A stretch of DNA of 56,110 bases, from assembly GCA_019634695.1 (NCBI GenBank), contig JAHCAW010000024.1:1-56110 (forward strand), read 5' to 3'. Positions 33,268 to 41,074 of the stretch are shown here, one piece after another (positions within the stretch are counted from its first letter, which is position 1; each line of letters starts with the position of its first letter). The translations under genes and the position numbers were made by a program. The DNA comes from Candidatus Sumerlaeia bacterium. GTDB lineage: Bacteria; Sumerlaeota; Sumerlaeia; SLMS01; JAHLLQ01. The notes under the pieces were generated by a model, which was not told the DNA's origin, made no database searches, and saw nothing but the letters and a program-made list of their open reading frames with translations.

Positions 33268-34224
33268 TCAGCAGCGCTGACGGCTCTCGAGCACGCTGAG
33301 GGCATGGCGCGCGGCGCCGAAGACGGCGTCGGCGTCGGGAGCCATCACCGGCTTGATGGGCAGTCCGCACTCGGCCAGGTCGTCCAGAAAGCGGCGACGA
33401 TAGTTGCCCGCGTGCACCAGATTGCCGCCCCAGATCCCCAGACGCGTCTCGCCCTCCTCGGGACGGAAGAGCTTCTCGTAGACCGGCAGGACGAGGCGCA
33501 CGAGTTCGGCGGCCTGCGTGTCGAGGATGCGGCCGGCCACGACGTCGCCTTCCTCGTCGGCTTCCATGACGAAGCGCGACAGCCCGGCAATGTAGGCCTT
33601 GGTCCCTTTGGGTCCATAGACGATCTGGAGGATGCCGCGGGGTTCGGCGACTTCGAGATGAGCCAGCAGGCGGTCGGCCAGCACGGTCTTCGGGCCGCGC
33701 CCGTCCACCGAGCGCAGCACCGCGCGCAGGGCTTCCATGCCGATCATGTAGCCCGAACCTTCATCGGCGAGCAGATGCCCCCAGCCGCCGCAACGCGCCT
33801 GCGTGTCCTTCTCGTCGTTCCAGCCAAAACAGATCGAGCCCGTGCCGGCGATGAGCAGCAGCCCGTGCAGCCGCCCGAGCACCGCGCGTGCGGCCACGAT
33901 CGCGTCGTTGATGATGGTCAACTCGGTCTTCTCCGACAGGATCGGGCGAAGGAAACCCTGAAGCACTTCGCGGTCCGCCGGGCTGTCGCAGCCCGCCATG
34001 CCGAGACAGATGCCGTCGAGCTGGGCGACCTCAACCCCGGCGCGGCTGCACAGCGTCTGCACCAGAGTGCGCAGCACCGTCTCGACTTCCTTGTGCGGGA
34101 TGGCATGGATGTTCGAGGACCCAAAGGACTCGCGGGCCAACTCCCGGCCCTGCTCGTCCATCAACAGTCCCAGCGTCTTGGTCCCGCCGCCATCGACTCC
34201 GATGACGTACTGTGGGCTGGCCAT
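33268..34224 (-). CDS. BadF/BadG/BcrA/BcrD-type ATPase (N-acetylglucosamine kinase-like)
   Basis: A 318-residue kinase of the ASKHA superfamily. The phosphate-1 loop is YVIGVDGGGTKTLGLLMDE (residues 6-24), the connect and phosphate-2 region is GLLLIAGTGSICFGW, and the adenosine motif is IWGGNLVHAGNYRR. GGWGHLLADEGSGYMIG is the segment that binds sugar in GlcNAc kinases of this group, so phosphorylation of N-acetylglucosamine or a related amino sugar, perhaps from cell-wall recycling, is the best guess. The start at ATG 34224 has GAAAGG upstream; the frame extending to 34572 crosses the next gene. It lies 26 bases downstream of the small lipoprotein gene and may be in one unit with it. Confidence 0.9.
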   Translation of the reverse strand: MASPQYVIGVDGGGTKTLGLLMDEQGRELARESFGSSNIHAIPHKEVETVLRTLVQTLCSRAGVEVAQLDGICLGMAGCDSPADREVLQGFLRPILSEKTELTIINDAIVAARAVLGRLHGLLLIAGTGSICFGWNDEKDTQARCGGWGHLLADEGSGYMIGMEALRAVLRSVDGRGPKTVLADRLLAHLEVAEPRGILQIVYGPKGTKAYIAGLSRFVMEADEEGDVVAGRILDTQAAELVRLVLPVYEKLFRPEEGETRLGIWGGNLVHAGNYRRRFLDDLAECGLPIKPVMAPDADAVFGAARHALSVLESRQRC

Positions 34225-34250
34225 GTGCGTGCCTTTCGGTGATCGGACCT

Positions 34251-34631
34251 CTAGCGATACAGGTAATAGCGCGCGGTGATGCGCGCCTCGCCATCGCGGT
34301 CGATGTGCATTTCGACGGTGCCGCCGTGCTCGGGCAGGATGCGCAGCTCGAAGGTCTTTTCCTTCAGGACGCCACTGGAGGTGACGTAGCGCAGGACCAT
34401 GTCGGCGCGCGGATCGATGCGGAATCTGGACTCGGAACGCTCGCCCGACAGCAGGGTGCCGTAGTTGTGGGAGTCGAACCCGTGCTCGACCCGGATGCCC
34501 GAAACGGGACCCTCGCCGCCGTTGACGACCATGATGGTGATCTCGCCTGTGCGGTACTTGCGCGAGGCGCACGCGACGACCGTCAGGCCGACCAGCAGGA
34601 GTGCGGTGACGGCTAGAAGCCTGTTTTTCAT
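34251..34631 (-). CDS. Hypothetical lipoprotein
   Basis: A 126-residue lipoprotein with the lipobox VVAC after a typical signal (MKNRLLAVTALLLVGLTVVAC). The mature part is a single beta-rich domain (ITIMVVNGGEGPVSGIRV, then MVLRYVTSSGVLKEKTFELR) that looks like an Ig-like or transthyretin-like sandwich. It is transcribed toward the BadF-type kinase gene. No family is recognised. A terminator-like hairpin facing the same direction lies just upstream of its start. Confidence 0.75.
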   Translation of the reverse strand: MKNRLLAVTALLLVGLTVVACASRKYRTGEITIMVVNGGEGPVSGIRVEHGFDSHNYGTLLSGERSESRFRIDPRADMVLRYVTSSGVLKEKTFELRILPEHGGTVEMHIDRDGEARITARYYLYR

Positions 34632-34662
34632 GGAGTTGCGCGTTCCGTGGTCCGAAAAATGG

Positions 34663-34685
34663 GGCCGGGCATCAAAAGCCCGGCC
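34663..34685 (-). terminator. Terminator-like hairpin in the leader of the lipoprotein gene
   Basis: An 8-bp perfect stem (GGCCGGGC 34663-34670 and GCCCGGCC 34678-34685, 7-base loop) is followed on the minus strand by CCATTTTTCGG. There is no minus-strand gene upstream of it up to the VapBC-like pair on the plus strand, so it would stop or attenuate a transcript that begins in the 34690-34850 gap. Confidence 0.4.
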
Positions 34686-34851
34686 GCGTTGGGCGGTACC
34701 CTGTGCGACACCCCCCCGGGCCGTCAATGCGGAAGGCGATCAGAGGGCTGAGGGCACCTCGGCCTTGCCAGCGACGGCCAGCCAAAGTAGTGTACGCGGG
34801 AATGCTGGCGCTCCGGCGATGGCAGAACCTGTTTGGGAATAGGTGAGTCCG

Positions 34852-35055
34852 ATGGGAAAACTGCACGACCAGCATCCCGTCCCGGAACGCGTGCAAGCCG
34901 CGCGTACCCGCATCGCGCGCCTGGCCCGGACACGCCACCTTCTGCCGTTCAATCCCGAAGAGATCCGTCGGCAAGGCGAACCCTTCGACGACCCCGGCGA
35001 TGAGTTCCTGACGTTCCTTCGGGAAACCCGTCGCGACCGGCCCGCGGCACAATGA
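34852..35055 (+). CDS. Putative antitoxin of a VapBC-like pair
   Basis: A 67-residue protein immediately before a PIN-domain toxin; the stop overlaps the toxin start in ATGA (35052-35055). ATG 34852 is preceded by AGGTGAG. The first half is basic and helical (PERVQAARTRIARLARTR) and the second half is acidic and extended (FDDPGDEFLTFLRETR), the usual split between DNA-binding or dimer part and toxin-binding tail. I do not see an AbrB, RHH or Phd motif, so it does not fall into a named VapB class. The antitoxin role is inferred from position, size and coupling. Confidence 0.72.
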   Translation: MGKLHDQHPVPERVQAARTRIARLARTRHLLPFNPEEIRRQGEPFDDPGDEFLTFLRETRRDRPAAQ

Positions 35056-35456
35056 CGCCCCACATCGTCGTGGATACGGACGTCCTCTCCTTTCTGTTCC
35101 GGCAAGACAGTCGCGGCGAGTTGTACGTTCGGCACTTGGAGGGCTGCCTGCCCGTCGTCTCGTTCATGACGGTGGCCGAGTTGCACTTGTGGAAGGCCCG
35201 CCGTCAGTGGGGCGATGAACGGGTGCGTCTGCTGGACCGTTTCCTCGAGCGGTTCGCGGTCTACGACTCCGACGCGAATTTGTGTGAACGTTGGGCCGCG
35301 ATCACGGAGCAATGCTACCGCGCGGGCCGGCCGATCAACTGCGCCGATGCCTGGATTGCCGCAACCGCGCTGGAGCTGGGTTGTCCGCTCGCGACGCACA
35401 ACGCCCGCGACTACGAGACAGTTCGCGGACTCGAAGTGGTGACCGCAGCCTCTTGA
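35052..35456 (+). CDS. vapC: PIN-domain ribonuclease toxin (VapC-like)
   Basis: A 134-residue PIN-domain protein. The acidic metal site is complete: Asp8 and Asp10 in VVDTDVLSF, Glu43 in TVAELHLW, Asp99 in NCADAWIAATAL and Asp120 in THNARDYETV. VapC toxins cut tRNA or rRNA when freed from their antitoxin; the target here is unknown. It is translationally coupled to the preceding 67-residue protein. It ends 12 bases before the convergent rel gene. Confidence 0.92.
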   Translation: MTPHIVVDTDVLSFLFRQDSRGELYVRHLEGCLPVVSFMTVAELHLWKARRQWGDERVRLLDRFLERFAVYDSDANLCERWAAITEQCYRAGRPINCADAWIAATALELGCPLATHNARDYETVRGLEVVTAAS

Positions 35457-35468
35457 GCCGAATCGCGG

Positions 35469-37649
35469 TTACGCCATCAGGCGATTGGAGCGCTCGGCGC
35501 GCACGACGCCGGCGATGTTGCGCAGTCCCTCCAGCACGTTGTCCACCTGACGCAGGTCCGACACGTCGGCCTCGATGCGGATGACGGCCAGGTTCTTGCG
35601 CTTGTCCGAGCGCGTCTGGCACTGGAGGATGAAGATGTTCTGGCGCGCGATCTCCTGCGTCACCTCCATCAGCAGCCCGGCGCGGTCGTAGGCCTCGATG
35701 CGCAGATAGACGTTGGAAACCACCGGCTCCTTGACGTTCCAGCGCGCGGGCAGCAGGCGTGCCGAATCGTCCGTCGTGCGCAGGCGCGCGATGCCCGGGC
35801 AATCGACGTTGTGCACCGAGACGCCCCGACCGCGCGTGACGAATCCCACGATCGGATCGCCCGGAATCGGTTTGCAGCAGGCGGCCAGCCGCACATGCAG
35901 CTCCTCCATGCCCGCCACGATCACCAGCGCCTCCGACCGCCGCGACGGCCGCGCCTTCTTGCGCGCCGCTCGCCGCGCGCGCGACCAGTCCGGGTTCATC
36001 CGGCTCAGCGCCGCCTGCGGGCTGATGCTGCCGAAGCCGATCTCGGCCAGCACGTCCTCGCGCGTCTGCAACCGGAACGGCTCCTTGAGCTTGTCCAGGT
36101 GCGCCTCCAGCTCGGCGCGCGTGACCTCGATGTTGCGTTCCTTCAGGATGCGGTTCAGCGCCGACCAACCGTCGGCCACCCAGCGCTCCATCTCCTTGGA
36201 CTTGAGCCAGTGCTTGATCTTGCTCTTGGCGCGTCCTGTGACGACGACGTCGAGCCAATCGCGGCTTGGGTGCCCGGAGTTGCTGGTCAGGATCTCGACG
36301 ACGTCGCCATGCTTGAGCTTCGTGCGCAGCGTCGCCAGCCGCCGGTTGATCCGCGCACCGACGCACCGCTCGCCCACCTTCGTGTGAATCGCGAACGCGA
36401 AGTCGATCGGCGTCGCGTCGGCCGGCAGCTCGATCACGTCGCCCTGCGGCGTGAAGCACAGCACGACGTCGGCGAACACGTCCTTCTTCAGCGCGTCGAG
36501 CAGGCTGTTCGGGTCGCCGACTTCGGTGATCCACTCGGTGAGTTGCCGCAGCCACTGCAACCGCCGGTCCAGCGTCTGGTCCAGCTTGCCTTCCTTGTAC
36601 TTCCAATGCGCCGCGATGCCGTACTCGGCCACCTCGTGCATCTCGTGCGTGCGGATCTGAATTTCGGTCACCATGCCGCGGTGCCCGATCACGGTGGTGT
36701 GCAGCGACTGGTACATGTTCGGCTTGGGCATGCCGATGTAGTCGCGGATGCGGCCGGGCACGGGCGTCCAGATGCTGTGGATCTGACCGAGGATTTCGTA
36801 GCACTGCGCCACGGAGCGGCAGAAGACGCGCAGCGCGCGCAAGTCGTAGATTTCCTCGAAGCTCTGGCCCGTGTGCTTCATCTTGCGGAAGATCGAATAG
36901 AAGTGCTTCGAGCGCCCGGTGATTTCGATGTTGGGATGGCCCAGCTCGGCCAGGCGCGCGCGCAGCACCTCCATCGACTCCTGCACTTCCTGTTCGCGCA
37001 GCCGGCGGTTCTTCGCCACCGCCGTCGCCAGCGCCTGGTACTCCTCCGGGTACAGCCAGTACATCGCCAGGTCTTCGAGCTCGGTGCGCATGCGCACCAT
37101 CCCGAGCCGGTTCGCCAGCGGCGCGTAGATGTCCACGGTTTCCTGGGAAATGGCGATGCGTCGCTCGGGCGCCAGCGGCTTGAGTGTGCGCATGTTGTGC
37201 AGTCGATCGCACAACTTGATGATCAGCACCCGGATGTCCTTGGCCATCGCCATGATGATCCGGCGAAGGTTCTCGATCTGGTGGTGGCGCGAGGTGTCGA
37301 AGTGGATGCGGCTGATCTTGGTGACGCCCTGAACGAGCGCCGGCACGGGCGCCGGGAACAGACCCGACAACGCCTCGAACGAGAGGTCGGTGTCCTCAAG
37401 CACGTCGTGTAGCAGGCCGGCCGCGATCGTCGCGGCGTCCATGTTCAAGTCCACCAACAGGTTGGAGACGGCAATGGGGTGCTCAAGGTACGGTTCGCCG
37501 GACTTGCGAACCTGATCGGCGTGGAAGCGCTTGGCGATGCCGAAGGCCTGACGGACGAGGTCGCGCGAGGGCGTGTCGTCGGGAAGCCGGGCGAGGAGTT
37601 CCTCGAACCGGGCGTCGATCTCGTTGCGTTGGTCGGTGTCGATGCTCAT
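35469..37649 (-). CDS. rel: Bifunctional (p)ppGpp synthetase/hydrolase Rel
   Basis: A 726-residue RelA/SpoT homologue controlling the stringent response. The HD hydrolase domain is intact (GLLHDVLEDT, His about 81; EYLEHP-like YLEHPIAV upstream), the synthetase domain has GRSKHFYSIFRKMKHTG and IYDLRALRVF (about 240-270), then TGS (about 390-450; DVIELPADATPIDFAFAIHT), a helical/zinc-finger region (RLAACCKPIPGD) and a C-terminal ACT domain (about 650-726). The intact HD residues point to the bifunctional type. I start at ATG 37649; the frame to 37853 adds low-complexity sequence. It is divergent from the GHL10-like gene with 151 bases between. Confidence 0.96.
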   Translation of the reverse strand: MSIDTDQRNEIDARFEELLARLPDDTPSRDLVRQAFGIAKRFHADQVRKSGEPYLEHPIAVSNLLVDLNMDAATIAAGLLHDVLEDTDLSFEALSGLFPAPVPALVQGVTKISRIHFDTSRHHQIENLRRIIMAMAKDIRVLIIKLCDRLHNMRTLKPLAPERRIAISQETVDIYAPLANRLGMVRMRTELEDLAMYWLYPEEYQALATAVAKNRRLREQEVQESMEVLRARLAELGHPNIEITGRSKHFYSIFRKMKHTGQSFEEIYDLRALRVFCRSVAQCYEILGQIHSIWTPVPGRIRDYIGMPKPNMYQSLHTTVIGHRGMVTEIQIRTHEMHEVAEYGIAAHWKYKEGKLDQTLDRRLQWLRQLTEWITEVGDPNSLLDALKKDVFADVVLCFTPQGDVIELPADATPIDFAFAIHTKVGERCVGARINRRLATLRTKLKHGDVVEILTSNSGHPSRDWLDVVVTGRAKSKIKHWLKSKEMERWVADGWSALNRILKERNIEVTRAELEAHLDKLKEPFRLQTREDVLAEIGFGSISPQAALSRMNPDWSRARRAARKKARPSRRSEALVIVAGMEELHVRLAACCKPIPGDPIVGFVTRGRGVSVHNVDCPGIARLRTTDDSARLLPARWNVKEPVVSNVYLRIEAYDRAGLLMEVTQEIARQNIFILQCQTRSDKRKNLAVIRIEADVSDLRQVDNVLEGLRNIAGVVRAERSNRLMA

Positions 37650-37800
37650 CGCTTCGGCACTCCGAGCTCCCGCCCCGGATCCCCGTGGGCGGCGCCTCCA
37701 CCGCCTCAAGGCCCAGAATCTGCAAGGACAATGCCCAACACTGTCGAGCCCAAGTGCGAGTCCGATTGCCTCGCCGGCTGCCCCGCCCCATAAAGCGCTG

Positions 37801-39192
37801 ATGCCTGCTCTCGAGCCACAAGCACCCGTCTCCGGGACCACCGCGCTCGCCACGTCGTCGGCTATGACGTGCGCCGCCTACGTTGACCTGAACGAGATTT
37901 CGGAAACGGAAAAGCGAAACAAAAACAAAGAAATTGCCGCGCATGTCACGAAGCTCCGCAGCCGCGGCTACAACACACTGCTGATTCCGGTCTTTGCCGA
38001 GGGATCGCCAACCGTCCATCCCGCCGGCCGTCGGGCCGCTCGGCGGGGAGAGCACCTCACCGGACCGGGCGTCGTCGCTCTCGAGGCCGCCCTGGCACTG
38101 CCGCGCACCTCCGTGTGGCTGCACGTCGATCCCTTGTCGGCCGGCAATCCACGCTCCACCAGCCTGTCGCCTCTGGCACGCAAGCGGCGCGAGTGGCTCG
38201 CCCGCAACACCCTCGGCCGCACCACACCGCTCGGCAACCAAGCGGTGCCCGATCCCATCTTCTCCTGGATCAATCGCGACTGGCGACGCTTCCTCGGCGA
38301 CATTCTCTATCATCTCGCCGAGGCCCTGCCCTTTGGCGGGATCGTCCTGGACCTGCGCCACTATCCCGGCATCTCCGACGACCGGCAGCGATGGTACTGC
38401 TGCTCGTTCCAGAGCCAGGAAGTCACCGAGTCGGTGCTGGGCCTGTCGTTCGAGCGCCTGCTTGCCGAGGGCACCCGCGAGCAGATCAACGCCTGGCAGC
38501 GCCTCGTGGTCGCCGAGCTCCATGGCATGGCCACCTACCTGATGGCGCGCGTCCAGTCCGTGCGCAGCGATGTGTCGTGGAAGATTCTCGTGCCGCGCGT
38601 CCATGTCATCGACGAGCGCGAGGCACCCTGGGCCGAGTGGTTCGCCGGCGGCCAGTTCGACGAGTTGCTGCTGCCGGCCGACGGCGGCGATCGCCCCCTG
38701 CCCGCCGCCATGTCGCGATACGATGGACTGACCGGCACGCCCCGCCTGCTCGCTCCCGTCTTCCGCACCGAGCAGGACGCCATCGCGGCTGCCGAAACGC
38801 TGCAGCCCTTGCCGATTCCCGGCTATCTGGTGCTGCGGCCCGGCACGGACCCGGAGGTCCAACTCCCGGATGTCTTCCCACGCTGGAGCACCGGCGGTGC
38901 CCTCGAGGATTCACCCGACGACGCGGCGCGCGCCCTGGCCCGTCATCTTGAGGAGGAATTCGGCACCGACACACGTTGCGGCCGCTTCTTCCGCCGCATC
39001 GGCGTCACGCTCGACAAGGTCACCCCGACCTATGCGTTGCTCGATCGCCTGCGCGCGCGCATCGGCGTGCTACGCGAACGACTGCTCGACGGGCGCGTGC
39101 CGCTCGACGAGGAGCAACGCCACTTGCTGCGCGAGGTGGACCTGCTCCTGCGCTTGGTGCCGCTCATTCGCCCCGACCCGCCCGTGACGTGA
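37801..39192 (+). CDS. GHL10-like putative glycoside hydrolase domain protein
   Basis: A 463-residue protein with no signal peptide. The layout follows the glycosyl hydrolase-like 10 (GHL10) TIM barrel: AAYVDLNEIS near the start, LRSRGYNTLLIPVFAEG for strand 2, ALPRTSVWLHVDPLSAG, then PDPIFSWINRDWRRFLGDIL and GGIVLDLRHYPG, which stands where GHL10 members have the GIHLDxxRYP strand. Helical segments close the chain. GHL10 proteins are mostly extracellular and act on or bind surface polysaccharides; this one looks cytoplasmic. I start at ATG 37801; ATG 37864 is also possible. An A-rich stretch at 37905-37935 stands out from local composition. The family call is moderate. Confidence 0.65.
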   Translation: MPALEPQAPVSGTTALATSSAMTCAAYVDLNEISETEKRNKNKEIAAHVTKLRSRGYNTLLIPVFAEGSPTVHPAGRRAARRGEHLTGPGVVALEAALALPRTSVWLHVDPLSAGNPRSTSLSPLARKRREWLARNTLGRTTPLGNQAVPDPIFSWINRDWRRFLGDILYHLAEALPFGGIVLDLRHYPGISDDRQRWYCCSFQSQEVTESVLGLSFERLLAEGTREQINAWQRLVVAELHGMATYLMARVQSVRSDVSWKILVPRVHVIDEREAPWAEWFAGGQFDELLLPADGGDRPLPAAMSRYDGLTGTPRLLAPVFRTEQDAIAAAETLQPLPIPGYLVLRPGTDPEVQLPDVFPRWSTGGALEDSPDDAARALARHLEEEFGTDTRCGRFFRRIGVTLDKVTPTYALLDRLRARIGVLRERLLDGRVPLDEEQRHLLREVDLLLRLVPLIRPDPPVT

Positions 39193-39201
39193 GGGGCGAC
39201 T

Positions 39202-40959
39202 TCAGCGCACTGTCCACGCTTCCTTCAGACTCACGGGAGCCGGCGTGAAGGCATCATAGTAGAGTTCAACAAACTCAAATTGGAAGTTCGTCGCGTCGGA
39301 GACCTCGGTGATGACCAACCGACCGGTGTCCGACGAGGTTCCCTCGTACGTGCCCGGCGTCGCCTGGGTCTGGCTGCGCGCGGTGAAGGTCGTCGCATTC
39401 GTCGCCGACCGCGTGTGCGAGTTGCCGCTCGTCACGCCGCCCGTCGGCACGGTGCCTGTCGGCGGGTCCACCGCCGACGCGGCGCTGTTCCGCAGGACGT
39501 ACAGCTCGTCCCCGTTGATCACCGGGAACCCGTTGCCGGCCGCCAGGGTCTTGCCGTTCAGGTACACGACGTTGTCCGCCAGCGTCACCCCCCAAGCCGC
39601 CTCGAACTGGCTCTTCGTGGCGTCGCGGCCAATCACGATGAAGCCGCGCTCGGGTACCAACGTCCCCGCCGGCAGCGTGATCGTCACGGTGCTGTTCGAC
39701 TGCTCGAGCGTGTAGCCCGACGCATCGAGCGGATCGCCGTCGCCTCCCCCGCCGCCCGGCGAACTCGTCCGCCCGGACAGCTCAACCTCGAACGACGACG
39801 GCGTGCCGCCCGTCGTGAAGCTCGCCGTCACACTGCGCGTCTGACCGTCGTTGCCCGCCGGCGTCCAACGAAACTCCAGCGGCGTGTTCACCGACAACGA
39901 CACCGGAAGCGACGGCGCGACGAGCGCGAATTCACCCGCCCCCGTGCCGCTGAACTGCACGCCCGTCAGCGAGAAGGTCCGGCGCGGCTGCACGATCACC
40001 GTCGAATCGGTGAACGGTCCGCTCGGCGCGTTCACCAATCCAAAGTCCACCGTCGTCGCGCTCAGCGTGAAGTCCGCCTCCGCCACGGGCACCAGGAAGT
40101 CCTTCACGACGGCCATGTGCTGCATGCCCGAAACGCCGCTGTCGCCCGACTGCACGGGGCTGACTTCCGTCAACGGCCGATACACGCGGCTGTCGAACAC
40201 CAGGCCATTGGCATAGGTGCTGGCGCCGATCACGACCGACGTGTGGCGCGCGTTGAGCGCCGCGTTCGGCAGCACCCAGTCGTAGGGCTTGTTGCGACCC
40301 GCGTTCGTGCCCGAGTTGCCGTTCTGGTCGGCCGGCGTCTTCTCCGCGCTGGAGCTCACGCCCAGATAGCTGCGGAACGTGTTCACCGCCGACTCCGTCC
40401 GACTGTCCGTGTTGAAGTCGCCACCGATCACGACATAGTCGCCCGCCGGGATGTTCGCCGCGTTCAGGAATCCGACGAGCGCCTGCGCCTGGGTGTTCCG
40501 CACGCCCGAGCCCGTCGTCAGCAGATGCACGCTCACCACCCACAGGTCCTTGTCGCCCGGGATGTCGATGCGCGCCCACGCAAAATCGCGGTTCGACACC
40601 TGCGTGTCGGTCCACTCGCCCGAGGCGATGATCGGCCAGCGACTGATGACGCCGTTGGGAATCTGCTCGTTGCCGCCCTCGCGCATCCACGAGAATCCCG
40701 GCCCGAAGTGCGTCGCCACCCAGTTGTTCGTCGTCGTCGTGTCCTGCGACGAGTTGCTGCCGATCGTGAACTCCTGGATCAGCACGACGTCGGGCTTCAG
40801 GCCCTGGAAGATGCGCTCGCCCGGCGCCAGGTACGACTGGTTGTTGCCGCTCGTCGTGTTGGCGGCCACGATGCGGATGCGTTGTGTTTGGGCGAACGAA
40901 GTCGTCGCGAGTATCAGCAGCACCACGAACGACACGAGAAAACGAAACGGGGACGACAT
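39202..40959 (-). CDS. Secreted endonuclease/exonuclease/phosphatase-fold protein with lamin-tail-like C-terminus
   Basis: A 585-residue exported protein; residues 1-24 are a signal peptide (MSSPFRFLVSFVVLLILATT, then SFAQ). Residues 28-300 have the EEP fold of DNase I and phosphoesterases: NTTSG, the catalytic Glu in IQEF, WVVSVHLL and GGDFNTDS. The last motif, normally SDHxP, reads GMQHMAV, so the Asp is missing. An Ig-like domain (about 310-430) and a Gly-rich linker precede a C-terminal region with lamin-tail features (SGYTLEQS, PERGFIVIGR, LVITEVSD). Start: ATG 40959, though the ribosome site is weak. It may degrade extracellular nucleic acid or phospholipid, or be inactive. Confidence 0.82.
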   Translation of the reverse strand: MSSPFRFLVSFVVLLILATTSFAQTQRIRIVAANTTSGNNQSYLAPGERIFQGLKPDVVLIQEFTIGSNSSQDTTTTNNWVATHFGPGFSWMREGGNEQIPNGVISRWPIIASGEWTDTQVSNRDFAWARIDIPGDKDLWVVSVHLLTTGSGVRNTQAQALVGFLNAANIPAGDYVVIGGDFNTDSRTESAVNTFRSYLGVSSSAEKTPADQNGNSGTNAGRNKPYDWVLPNAALNARHTSVVIGASTYANGLVFDSRVYRPLTEVSPVQSGDSGVSGMQHMAVVKDFLVPVAEADFTLSATTVDFGLVNAPSGPFTDSTVIVQPRRTFSLTGVQFSGTGAGEFALVAPSLPVSLSVNTPLEFRWTPAGNDGQTRSVTASFTTGGTPSSFEVELSGRTSSPGGGGGDGDPLDASGYTLEQSNSTVTITLPAGTLVPERGFIVIGRDATKSQFEAAWGVTLADNVVYLNGKTLAAGNGFPVINGDELYVLRNSAASAVDPPTGTVPTGGVTSGNSHTRSATNATTFTARSQTQATPGTYEGTSSDTGRLVITEVSDATNFQFEFVELYYDAFTPAPVSLKEAWTVR

Positions 40960-41074
40960 ACAGGAACGGTCCGGGCCGCAGCAGCGGCAAGGCGCGGAAT
41001 CATGCGCGCACGTGCGCCGATGCCAAGGGAAAAGCCGCCGGACCTTCCACACGAACCACAAACCACGCTCTCCG

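Noticed and set aside
34440..34500. tRNA-like T-loop (GTCGAACCC)
   Set aside because: It is within the lipoprotein coding sequence and no acceptor or anticodon stem can be folded.
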